Assembly (NCBI RefSeq): GCF_013364275.1
Contig: NZ_CP054932.1
Location: forward strand, 5,828,001 to 5,892,000
Direction of reading: 5' to 3'
Length of the DNA stretch: 64,000 nucleotides
DNA from: Actinomadura sp. NAK00032
GTDB lineage: Bacteria > Actinomycetota > Actinomycetes > Streptosporangiales > Streptosporangiaceae
Shown here: positions 25,472 to 32,837 of the stretch, piece by piece
Layout of the letters: every line of letters begins with the position of its first letter
Position numbering within the stretch: position 1 is the stretch's first letter
Program-made: the position numbers and the translations under genes
Notes under the pieces: generated by a model
Database searches by the model: none
Told to the model about the DNA's origin: nothing
Seen by the model: only the letters and a program-made list of their open reading frames with translations

Positions 25472-27010
25472 TCAGGCCGCCTTCCCGGTCCCGGCGCGGC
25501 CGGTCGCGGCGGCCATGACGTTCTCCTCGGTCGCGTCCGCGCGGGCGATCTCGGCGGTGAGCCGGCCCTCGTGCATGACGAGGATCCGGTCGGCCATGCC
25601 GAGCACCTCCGGCAGGTCGGAGGAGATCATCAGCACCGCGAGGTCCTGCGCGGCCAGCTCCGACAGCAGCCGGTGCACCTCGGCCTTGGTACCGACGTCG
25701 ATGCCGCGGGTCGGCTCGTCCACGATCAGCACGGCGGGCTCGGTGGCCAGCCACTTGGCGAGCACGACCTTCTGCTGGTTGCCGCCGGACAGCACGCCGA
25801 CGGCGTCGCTGAGGCGGGCGTACTTGAGCTGGAGCCGCAGCGCCCAGTCGGCGGCGCGGTCCCGTTCGACCCGGCGGGAGATCAGCCCGCCGCGGCCGGT
25901 GGCGCGGCGGAGCGTCTTCAGCTGGGTGAGGCCCATGTTCCGCTCGATGGACATGTCCATGACGAGGCCCTGCTGGCGGCGGTCCTCGGGGACGAGCGCG
26001 AGCCCCGCCGACATCGCGGCGGTGGGGCTGCCCGCCGGCAGCGCGCGGCCCTCGACCTCGACGGCGCCGGCGTCCCAGCGGTCCACCCCGAAGATCGCGC
26101 GGGCGACCTCGCTGCGGCCGGCGCCGACCAGCCCGGCCAGCGCGACGATCTCGCCGCGGCGGACCTCGAAGGAGACGTCGGTGAAGGCGCCCTCGCGGGT
26201 GAGGCGGCGCACCGTCAGCGCGACCTCGCCGGGCGTCACGTCCTGCTTGGGGTAGAGCGCGTCGAGGTCGCGGCCGACCATCCGGCGGACGAGGTCGTCG
26301 GGGGTGAGGTCGGCGACCATGTCGGTGCCGACGTAGGTGCCGTCGCGCAGCGTGGTGACGCGCTGGCACAGCTCGAAGATCTCCTCCAGGCGGTGCGAGA
26401 TGAACAGCACCGCGCAGCCCTGCTCGCGCAGCGTGCGGGTCACCGCGAACAGGCGGGCGACCTCCTGGCCGGTGAGCGCGGCGGTGGGCTCGTCCATGAT
26501 GAGCACGCGCGCGTCCCGGGAGATGGCCTTGGCGATCTCGACGACCTGCTGGTCGGCGATCGACAGGCCGCGGGCGGGCTGCTGCGGGTCCAGCGCGACG
26601 CCGAGCCGCTCGAACAGCCGCGCCGTCCGCGCGTGCATCTCGCGGCGGTCGATGCGGCCGAGCGCGGCGCGCGGCTGGCGGCCCATGAAGATGTTCTCGG
26701 CGACCGACAGGTCGGGGAACAGCGTGGGCTCCTGGTAGATGACGGCGACGCCCGCGGCCTGCGCGTCGGCGGGGCCGTGGAAGGCCGCCGGCTCCCCGTC
26801 CACCCGCACCTCGCCCGCGTCGGGGCGGTGCACTCCTGCGAACGTTTTTACGACCGTGGACTTGCCGGCGCCGTTCTCGCCGGCGAGCGCGTGCACCTCG
26901 CCCGCGTGCAGCTCCAGCGTGACGCCCTGCAGGGCGCGCACGGCGCCGAACGATTTGCTGACGTTGACCAGGGCCAATGTCGGCGGTGCCGACCGGCCGG
27001 GTGCACTCAT
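25472..27010 (-). CDS. rhaT: Rhamnose ABC transporter, tandem ATPase
   Basis: First gene of the rhamnose operon; 512 residues with two ABC cassettes as in RbsA/XylG/RhaT. The first cassette has GENGAGKST (Walker A), LSIADQQ (signature) and VLIMDEPTAAL (Walker B). The second has the degenerate GAGRSEVA loop, LSGGNQQKVVLAKWL and VLIVDEPTRGID. ATG 27010 follows GAGGAGGG at normal spacing. The promoter and an AAAACGTTTT palindrome lie just upstream (27052-27109). It energises import through RhaP/RhaQ of rhamnose delivered by RhaS. Confidence 0.93.
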   Translation of the reverse strand: MSAPGRSAPPTLALVNVSKSFGAVRALQGVTLELHAGEVHALAGENGAGKSTVVKTFAGVHRPDAGEVRVDGEPAAFHGPADAQAAGVAVIYQEPTLFPDLSVAENIFMGRQPRAALGRIDRREMHARTARLFERLGVALDPQQPARGLSIADQQVVEIAKAISRDARVLIMDEPTAALTGQEVARLFAVTRTLREQGCAVLFISHRLEEIFELCQRVTTLRDGTYVGTDMVADLTPDDLVRRMVGRDLDALYPKQDVTPGEVALTVRRLTREGAFTDVSFEVRRGEIVALAGLVGAGRSEVARAIFGVDRWDAGAVEVEGRALPAGSPTAAMSAGLALVPEDRRQQGLVMDMSIERNMGLTQLKTLRRATGRGGLISRRVERDRAADWALRLQLKYARLSDAVGVLSGGNQQKVVLAKWLATEPAVLIVDEPTRGIDVGTKAEVHRLLSELAAQDLAVLMISSDLPEVLGMADRILVMHEGRLTAEIARADATEENVMAAATGRAGTGKAA

Positions 27011-27051
27011 GTCGGCCCTCCTCGCGGGGGACGTCGGTTACCGGGATATGA

Positions 27052-27109
27052 AAAACGTTTTAACTTGATGTTGCGGAGGACGCTAGATGTGAGCCGGGAC
27101 ACCCGTCAA
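27052..27109 (-). promoter_or_regulatory. rhaT operon promoter with downstream RhaR-type operator
   Basis: On the minus strand TTGACG (27109-27104), an 18-nt spacer and TAGCGT (27085-27080) form a plausible sigma-70-type promoter. The perfect palindrome AAAACGTTTT (27052-27061, within AAAAACGTTTTAA) lies about 12-20 nt after the predicted start site, where a bound LacI-type repressor would block elongation or clearance. The remainder of the 303-bp region 27011-27313 holds a third, partial GCACGTTTTTCG near 27170-27180 and the rhaR promoter. Confidence 0.6.
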
Positions 27110-27242
27110 GAGGGAACCTGCCGACCGGCCCCTCCCGAGGCTGCGAAAACCCCGTCCGGGCAAGGGACCGCACGTTTTTCGAAGTCGCCTCCGGCCGGGA
27201 CCGGCCAGCGAGGTTTGCCCGTCCGGCGGGCCGGATCCGGGG

Positions 27243-27272
27243 TTGACACGTTTTAATGACATGACCCAGAGT
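27243..27272 (+). promoter_or_regulatory. rhaR-lutABC-rhaB promoter with operator
   Basis: A perfect TTGACA -35 (27243-27248) is overlapped by ACACGTTTTAA (27246-27256), which shares ACGTTTTAA with the operator in front of rhaT. The best -10 is the weak CAGAGT (27267-27272) at an 18-nt spacing. A weak, repressor-overlapped promoter fits autoregulation by RhaR together with induction of the lut and rhaB genes by rhamnose or a rhamnose metabolite. Confidence 0.5.
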
Positions 27273-27313
27273 GAGCGGCGACACAGGCGGCTGACGGACC
27301 GGGGGCACACGGA

Positions 27314-28375
27314 TTGAGCACAGACGACACCGGCCGTCCCGAGCCGCTGAGCAGGACGGTCGGCATCAAGCAGGTCGCGGCGCACGCCGGGGTCTCCCCC
27401 GGCACCGTGTCCAACGTGCTCAACCGGCCCGAGCGGGTGGCGGTCGCGACCCGCACCCGGGTCGAGCAGGCGATCCGCGAGCTGGGCTTCGTCCGCAACG
27501 GCTCGGCGTCCACGCTGCGCGCCGGGCACAGCAGCACGATCGGGCTGATGGTCCTCGACCTCGCCAACCCGTTCTTCACCGACGTGGCGCGCGGCGTGGA
27601 GGAGGCCGCCAGCGAGCGCGGCTACGCGGTCATCCTGTCCTCGTCGGGCGAGTCGGACGAGCGGGAGCAGCGCAACCTGCGGGTGTTCGCCGAGCAGCGG
27701 GTCCGCGGCGTCCTGCTGACCCCGGTCGGCGACGACGGCGAGACCGCCGACCGGCTGCGCGACCGCGGCGTCCCGGTGGTGCTGCTGGACCATCCGACCC
27801 CGCGCGCCAACCAGTGCTCGGTCGCCGTCGACGACGTCGCGGGCGGGGAGCTGGCGGCCGGGGAGCTGCTGGAGGCCGGCGCCCGCACGCTGGCGTTCGT
27901 CACCGGGCCGACGGTGCTGCGCCAGTGCGCCGACCGCCGCAAGGGCGCGCTGCGGGCGCTGCGCGCCGCCGGGCTCGGCCGCGACGCGCTGCGCGAGGTC
28001 GCGGTCGGCGCGATGAACGCGCGGGGCGGGCAGGAGGCGGCGCGGCGGCTGCTGGAGGCGGGCGCGCTGCCGGACGCGATCTTCTGCGCCAACGACCTGC
28101 TCGCGCTCGGCGTGCTGCGCGTGCTGCTGCAGGCGGGGATCAAGGTGCCGGGTGACGTGGCGCTGATCGGGTACGACGACATCGAGTTCTCGGCCGCGGC
28201 CGCCGTCCCGCTGAGCTCGGTGCGGCAGCCCACCTACCAGCTCGGCCGCATCGCGACCGAGCTGCTGCTGGAGGAGTGCGACGAGTCGGGCGGGCACGCC
28301 CACCAGCAGGTCATGTTCCAGCCCGAGCTGGTGGTGCGCGAGTCCAGCCGGTCGGCCATTGGAGGCGCTCCTTGA
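27314..28375 (+). CDS. rhaR: LacI family regulator of rhamnose utilisation
   Basis: A 353-residue repressor. The N-terminal HTH (GIKQVAAHAGVSPGTVSNVLN at about 17-37) is followed by a hinge helix and a type 1 periplasmic-binding-like effector domain (IGLMVLDLANPFFTDVARGVE; LLTPVGDDGE; AIFCANDLLALGVLRVL; ALIGYDDIEFSAAAAVPLSSV). A TTG at 27314 is the only sensible start, since the HTH begins shortly after. The stop overlaps the TTG start of lutA (TTGA). Its location between the two rhamnose transcripts, and the ACGTTTTAA repeats in both promoters, make it the probable local repressor; the inducer is expected to be L-rhamnose or a pathway intermediate. The name rhaR is by function; it is unrelated to the AraC-type RhaR of E. 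coli. Confidence 0.85.
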   Translation: MSTDDTGRPEPLSRTVGIKQVAAHAGVSPGTVSNVLNRPERVAVATRTRVEQAIRELGFVRNGSASTLRAGHSSTIGLMVLDLANPFFTDVARGVEEAASERGYAVILSSSGESDEREQRNLRVFAEQRVRGVLLTPVGDDGETADRLRDRGVPVVLLDHPTPRANQCSVAVDDVAGGELAAGELLEAGARTLAFVTGPTVLRQCADRRKGALRALRAAGLGRDALREVAVGAMNARGGQEAARRLLEAGALPDAIFCANDLLALGVLRVLLQAGIKVPGDVALIGYDDIEFSAAAAVPLSSVRQPTYQLGRIATELLLEECDESGGHAHQQVMFQPELVVRESSRSAIGGAP

Positions 28376-29085
28376 AAGTCGCGCTGTTCCTCACCTGCGT
28401 CAACGACACGATGTACCCGGGGACCGGGAAGGCGATGGTGCGGCTGCTGCGGCGCCTCGGCCACGATGTCGAGTTCCCCGAGTCGCAGACGTGCTGCGGG
28501 CAGATGCACCTCAACACCGGGTACCGGCGGCAGGCGCTGCACCTGGTGAAGGGGTTCGCCGAGACCTTCGAGCCCTACGACGCGGTCGTGACGCCGTCGG
28601 CGTCGTGCGGCGCGATGATCCGCGACTGGCATCCGAGGCTCGCGCCCCGCACGGCCGGGATCGCGTCCCGCGTGTACGAGCTGTCGGAGTTCCTGGTGGA
28701 CGTCCTCGGCGTCACCGACGTCGGCGCCTACTTCCCGCACCGCGTCACCTACCACCCGACGTGCCACTCGCTGCGGATGCTGCACGTCGGCGACCGCCCG
28801 CTGCGGCTGCTGCGCGAGGTGCGCGGCATCGACCTGGTCGACCTGCCGGACGCCGCCGAGTGCTGCGGCTTCGGCGGGACGTTCGCGCTGAAGAACGCCG
28901 AGGTGTCGGCGGCGATGTGCGCCGACAAGGTCACCGCCGTCCGGGAGACGAGGGCCGAGGCGCTGTGCGCGGCCGACAACTCCTGCCTGATGCACATCGG
29001 CGGCGCCCTCACCCGCACCCGCGCCGGGGTGCGGACGGTGCACCTGGCCGAGATCCTCGCGTCCACCGAGGAGGACCCGTCATGA
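28372..29085 (+). CDS. lutA: L-lactate oxidation complex, Fe-S subunit LutA
   Basis: A 237-residue (Fe-S)-binding subunit of the LutABC lactate-oxidising system. Two CCG-type motifs are visible, ESQTCCGQMHLN near residue 40 and AECCGFGGTFAL near 165, with CHSLRMLHV between. The start is a TTG at 28372 with GGAGG at 28361-28365; it overlaps the rhaR stop as TTGA. A longer in-frame reading upstream is just rhaR sequence in another frame. With LutB and LutC it would oxidise the L-lactate made by RhaEW to pyruvate. Confidence 0.9.
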   Translation: MKVALFLTCVNDTMYPGTGKAMVRLLRRLGHDVEFPESQTCCGQMHLNTGYRRQALHLVKGFAETFEPYDAVVTPSASCGAMIRDWHPRLAPRTAGIASRVYELSEFLVDVLGVTDVGAYFPHRVTYHPTCHSLRMLHVGDRPLRLLREVRGIDLVDLPDAAECCGFGGTFALKNAEVSAAMCADKVTAVRETRAEALCAADNSCLMHIGGALTRTRAGVRTVHLAEILASTEEDPS

Positions 29086-30536
29086 CCTCGTCCGCGATGC
29101 CGACCTACGTCGGGATGCCCGCGTTCCCGGACGCCGCCCGCCGGGCGGTGGCCGACGCGCGGCTGCGCGGCAACCTCGCGCACGCGACCACCACGATCCG
29201 GGGGCGGCGCGCCGGCGCCGTCGCGGAACTGGCCGACTGGCCCGCGCTGCGCGAGGCGGGCAAGCAGATCAAGGACCACGTCCTGGCGAACCTCGGCCAC
29301 TACCTGCCGCTGCTGGAGGAGAAGGTCACCGCGGCCGGCGGCACGGTGCACTGGGCGCGGGACGCCGCCGAGGCCAACCGGATCGTCGCCGATCTGGTGA
29401 AGGCGACCGGCGAGACCGAGGTCGTCAAGGTCAAGTCGATGGCGACGCAGGAGATCGGCCTCAACGAGTTCCTCGCCGAGGAGGGCATCACCGCCTACGA
29501 GACCGACCTCGCCGAGCTGATCGTGCAGCTCGGCGACGACCGGCCGTCGCACATCCTCGTCCCGGCCATCCACCGGAACCGGTCCGACATCCGCGACATC
29601 TTCCTGCGCGCGATGGAGGACGCCCCCGAAGGCCTGACCGACTCCCCCGCCGCGCTCGCGGAGGCGGCGCGGCGGCACCTGCGCGCCAAGTTCCTGTCGG
29701 CGAAGGTCGGGGTGTCGGGCGTGAACTTCGCCGTCGCCGACACCGGCACCCTCGTCGTGCTGGAGTCGGAGGGCAACGGGCGGATGTGCCTGACGCTCCC
29801 CGAGACGCTCATCTCGGTGATGGGCGTGGAGAAGATCGTGCCGAGCTGGCAGGACCTGGAGGTGTTCCTGCAGCTGCTGCCGCGCTCGTCGACGGCCGAG
29901 CGGATGAACCCCTACACCTCCACCTGGACGGGCGTCGCGCCCGGCGACGGCCCGCGCGACTTCCACCTCGTCCTGCTGGACAACGGCCGCACCGACACCC
30001 TCGCCGACGAGGTGGGCCGGCAGGCGCTGCGCTGCATCCGCTGCTCGGCGTGCCTGAACGTGTGCCCGGTCTACCAGCGCGCGGGCGGCCACGCCTACGG
30101 GTCGCCGTACCCGGGGCCGATCGGCGCGATCCTGTCCCCGCAGATCCGGGGCATCGGCTCGGACGTGGACGCGTCCCTGCCGTACGCGTCGTCGCTGTGC
30201 GGGGCGTGCTTCGAGGCGTGCCCGGTCGCGATCGACATCCCGGAGGTGCTGGTGCACCTGCGGGCCCGCGCCGTGGAGCAGGGGCCGCGCCATCCGCTGG
30301 AGCGGGTGGCGATGACGGCGGCCGGGTGGACGCTGCGCTCCCCCACCCGGCTCGGGCTCGCGCAGCGCGCCGCGTCCGCGAGCCGCAGGGTGGTGGGGCG
30401 CGGCGGCCGGATCCGGCGGCTGCCGGGGCCGCTGAACGCCTGGACCGAGACGCGGGACGCGCCCGCGCCGCCGCCGGAGTCGTTCCGCGCCTGGTGGGCC
30501 CGGACCGACGGCGGCCGCGAGGAGGGGAACGAGTGA
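29082..30536 (+). CDS. lutB: L-lactate oxidation complex, Fe-S/DUF162 subunit LutB
   Basis: A 484-residue protein joining an N-terminal LUD domain (about 60-290; VVKVKSMATQEIGLNEFL, GVNFAVADTGTLVVLESEGN) to a ferredoxin-type domain with two 4Fe-4S motifs, CIRCSACLNVCPVY near 325 and CGACFEACPVAIDIP near 380. These carry electrons during L-lactate oxidation. ATG 29082 overlaps the lutA stop (ATGA) and follows GAGGAGG. The C-terminal 70 residues are basic and Pro-rich without a known domain. Its stop overlaps the lutC start (GTGA). Confidence 0.93.
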   Translation: MTSSAMPTYVGMPAFPDAARRAVADARLRGNLAHATTTIRGRRAGAVAELADWPALREAGKQIKDHVLANLGHYLPLLEEKVTAAGGTVHWARDAAEANRIVADLVKATGETEVVKVKSMATQEIGLNEFLAEEGITAYETDLAELIVQLGDDRPSHILVPAIHRNRSDIRDIFLRAMEDAPEGLTDSPAALAEAARRHLRAKFLSAKVGVSGVNFAVADTGTLVVLESEGNGRMCLTLPETLISVMGVEKIVPSWQDLEVFLQLLPRSSTAERMNPYTSTWTGVAPGDGPRDFHLVLLDNGRTDTLADEVGRQALRCIRCSACLNVCPVYQRAGGHAYGSPYPGPIGAILSPQIRGIGSDVDASLPYASSLCGACFEACPVAIDIPEVLVHLRARAVEQGPRHPLERVAMTAAGWTLRSPTRLGLAQRAASASRRVVGRGGRIRRLPGPLNAWTETRDAPAPPPESFRAWWARTDGGREEGNE

Positions 30537-31153
30537 ACGCGCGCGAGGAGATCCTGCGCCGCATCGCGGCGATCACGCCCACCCGCCCGGCCGCCGAGGT
30601 CGCGGCGTCCTACGCCCGGATCGACCGCGGCTACCTGCGCCGCCACCACGAGGACGGCGTCCTCGACCTGTTCGCCGAGCGGGTCGCCGACTACCGCGCG
30701 ACGGTGCTGCGGGTGCCGGCGTCCGAGGTCGCGCCGGCGGTCGCGGAGCGGCTGGCGGCCCGGCCCGGCTCCTACGGCGCGCCCGCCGACCTGCCCGCGC
30801 AGTGGACGTCGCAGGTGGCGGCGCCGCTCGTCCGCGACTTCTCCGTCGCGTCCCTGGACGGGCTCGCGGGCGCGGTCACCGGCTGCGCCGCCGCGATCGC
30901 CGAGACCGGCACGATCGTGCTGGACCACGGCGCGGCGCAGGGGCCGCGCGCGCTGTCGCTCGTGCCCGACTACCACCTGATCGTCGTCCGCGCCGAGCAG
31001 GTCGCCCCGGACGTCCCGGAGGGGCTCGAACGGCTCGACCCGTCGCGCCCGCTGACGTTCGTGTCGGGGCCGTCGGCGACGAGCGACATCGAGCTGTCCC
31101 GGGTCGAGGGCGTGCACGGGCCCCGCACGCTGGAGGTTCTGGTCATCACATGA
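30533..31153 (+). CDS. lutC: L-lactate oxidation complex, LUD-domain subunit LutC
   Basis: A 206-residue LUD (DUF162) domain protein, the third Lut subunit. Family landmarks are AAIAETGTIVLDHG, LSLVPDYHLIVVRAEQV and TFVSGPSATSDIELSRVEGVH, the last being the conserved C-terminal block. GTG 30533 overlaps the lutB stop and is preceded by GAGGAGGGGAAC. Its own stop overlaps the ATG of rhaB, so the lut genes and the kinase are made from one coupled message. Confidence 0.93.
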   Translation: MNAREEILRRIAAITPTRPAAEVAASYARIDRGYLRRHHEDGVLDLFAERVADYRATVLRVPASEVAPAVAERLAARPGSYGAPADLPAQWTSQVAAPLVRDFSVASLDGLAGAVTGCAAAIAETGTIVLDHGAAQGPRALSLVPDYHLIVVRAEQVAPDVPEGLERLDPSRPLTFVSGPSATSDIELSRVEGVHGPRTLEVLVIT

Positions 31154-32583
31154 GCGAGGAGACTTTCGCGGCCGTCGACCTCGGCGCGTCGAGCGGCCGG
31201 GTGATGGCCGGACGCGTCGGGCCCGGCGTCCTGGACCTGGCGGAGGTCCGCCGCTTCCCGAACCGGCCGGTCCGCGCGGGCGGCACCCTGTACTGGGACA
31301 TCCTCGGCCTGTACGGCAACGTCCTGGACGGGCTGCGCGCGGCGCCGGCCGGGCTCGCGTCGGTCGGCATCGACTCGTGGGCGGTCGACTACGGCCTGCT
31401 CGACGCGGAGGGGCGGCTGCTCGGCAACCCCGTCCACTACCGCGACGCCCGCACCGACGGCGTGATGGACCGGGTCCGCGCCGACCTGGGCGACGAGCTG
31501 CTGTACCGGACGTCCGGGCTGCAGTTCCTGCCGTTCAACACGATCTACCAGCTGGCGGCCGACGACCTGTCCCGGGCGGCCACGCTGCTGCTCGTCCCGG
31601 ACCTGCTGGCCTACTGGCTGACGGGTGAGACCGGCGCCGAGCGCACCAACGCCTCGACGACGGGGCTGCTGGACGTCCGCGACGGCACCTGGTCGCAGGA
31701 CCTGCTGGACCGGCTCGACCTGCCCGCGAAGATCCTGCCGCCGCTGCGCGACCCGGGCGCGGCCATCGGGACGCTCCGCCCGGACGTGGTGGCCGAGACC
31801 GGCCACGCCGGCCTCCAGGTCACGGCGGTCGGCTCGCACGACACCGCGTCGGCGGTCGCCGCCGTGCCCGCCGCGACCGGGCGGTTCGGCTACATCTCCT
31901 GCGGCACCTGGTCCCTGGTCGGCGTCGAGCTGGACGCGCCCGTGCTGACCGAGGAGAGCCGCGCCGCCAACTTCACCAACGAGGGCGGCGTCGACGGGAC
32001 GGTCCGCTACCTGCGCAACGTGATGGGCCTGTGGCTGCTGCAGGAGTCGCTGCGGACCTGGGGGAACCCGGACCTGCCCGCCCTGCTCGCCGAGGCGGCG
32101 CGGCTGCCGGGGCTGCGCTCCCTCATCGACCCCGACGACCCGGAGTTCCTGCCGCCGGGCGACATGCCCGCCCGCATCGCGGCGCACTGCCGGCGCCGCG
32201 GGTTCCCCGTGCCGGCCACGCGCGCCGAGACCGTCCGCTGCGTCATGGACAGCCTCGCCCTGGCGCACCGCGCCACGCTGCGCGCGGCGGCCCGGCTGTC
32301 GGGGCGGGAGATCGAGGTCGTGCACCTGGTCGGCGGCGGCAGCCGCAACGACCTGCTGTGCCGGCTGACCGCCGACGCCAGCGGCCTGCCGGTGGTGGCC
32401 GGGCCGGTCGAGGCGACCGCCCTCGGCAACGTGCTGGCCCAGGCCCGTGCCCGGGGAGTGGTCGGTGACCTGGCCGAAGCCCGCGCGCTGGTCGCCGCCA
32501 CGCAGGACCTCCGCCGCTACGCCCCGTCCGGTGACGAGGCCCGCTGGCGGGAGGCCGCCGCCCGCCTGGGCCTGGAGATATGA
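31150..32583 (+). CDS. rhaB: L-rhamnulokinase
   Basis: A 477-residue FGGY-family kinase that phosphorylates L-rhamnulose with ATP to L-rhamnulose-1-phosphate. The N-terminal nucleotide-fold signature AAVDLGASSGRVMAG, the sugar-site block SVGIDSWAVDYGLLD and the C-terminal HLVGGGSRNDLLCRL signature are all present; NTIYQLAADD and CGTWSLVGVELDAP are specific to rhamnulokinases. ATG 31150 overlaps the lutC stop (ATGA). It is the last gene of the rhaR operon, so the pathway's kinase is on the opposite transcript from isomerase and aldolase. Confidence 0.95.
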   Translation: MSEETFAAVDLGASSGRVMAGRVGPGVLDLAEVRRFPNRPVRAGGTLYWDILGLYGNVLDGLRAAPAGLASVGIDSWAVDYGLLDAEGRLLGNPVHYRDARTDGVMDRVRADLGDELLYRTSGLQFLPFNTIYQLAADDLSRAATLLLVPDLLAYWLTGETGAERTNASTTGLLDVRDGTWSQDLLDRLDLPAKILPPLRDPGAAIGTLRPDVVAETGHAGLQVTAVGSHDTASAVAAVPAATGRFGYISCGTWSLVGVELDAPVLTEESRAANFTNEGGVDGTVRYLRNVMGLWLLQESLRTWGNPDLPALLAEAARLPGLRSLIDPDDPEFLPPGDMPARIAAHCRRRGFPVPATRAETVRCVMDSLALAHRATLRAAARLSGREIEVVHLVGGGSRNDLLCRLTADASGLPVVAGPVEATALGNVLAQARARGVVGDLAEARALVAATQDLRRYAPSGDEARWREAAARLGLEI

Positions 32584-32631
32584 CCCAGGTCACGCGATGT
32601 CACGGTCACGGGACGGTTTACCCACCCGAGG

Positions 32632-32673
32632 TTGACATGGGGCGCGCGAGGGACGTTCATAGCTATGTACATA
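32632..32673 (+). promoter_or_regulatory. Promoter region upstream of the LAL regulator
   Basis: TTGACA (32632-32637) is a perfect -35; the best -10 at 18 nt is TTCATA (32656-32661). Two overlapping small palindromes, ATAGCTAT (32659-32666) and TATGTACATA (32664-32673), cover the expected start region and may bind a regulator. The rest of the 254-bp gap 32584-32837 contains another TTGACG (32736) without a -10 at correct spacing, and nothing else I recognise; no clear terminator follows rhaB. Confidence 0.45.
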
Positions 32674-32837
32674 CGGCAAGAAGGAGGCCGGCCCGAACGG
32701 GTAAGACGCAGGCAGGGGCGTGTTGTCCCACCTTATTGACGTTTTACCCGATAGGGTGAATCCCGCCAATTCTCAGGACCGCAACAAAGAAGCATCGTCA
32801 CGGCGTATCGGCCGCCTGTCGCTGTTGGGGTGTGGAC

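Noticed and set aside
24414..27256. Plus-strand long frames opposite the rha transporter genes
   Set aside because: Antisense shadows of RhaT, RhaP and RhaQ, which have complete ABC motifs.
28372..28375. Frameshifted fusion of rhaR and lutA
   Set aside because: The TTGA overlap has a proper ribosome-binding site (GGAGG) and both proteins are complete, so it is ordinary translational coupling.
28749..30293. Minus-strand 514-codon frame opposite lutAB
   Set aside because: Lacks any recognisable domain and is explained by codon bias of the intact lut genes.
32736..32764. Second promoter TTGACG before the LAL regulator
   Set aside because: No acceptable -10 hexamer at 16-18 nt; the nearby GATAGGGT is only 8 nt away.
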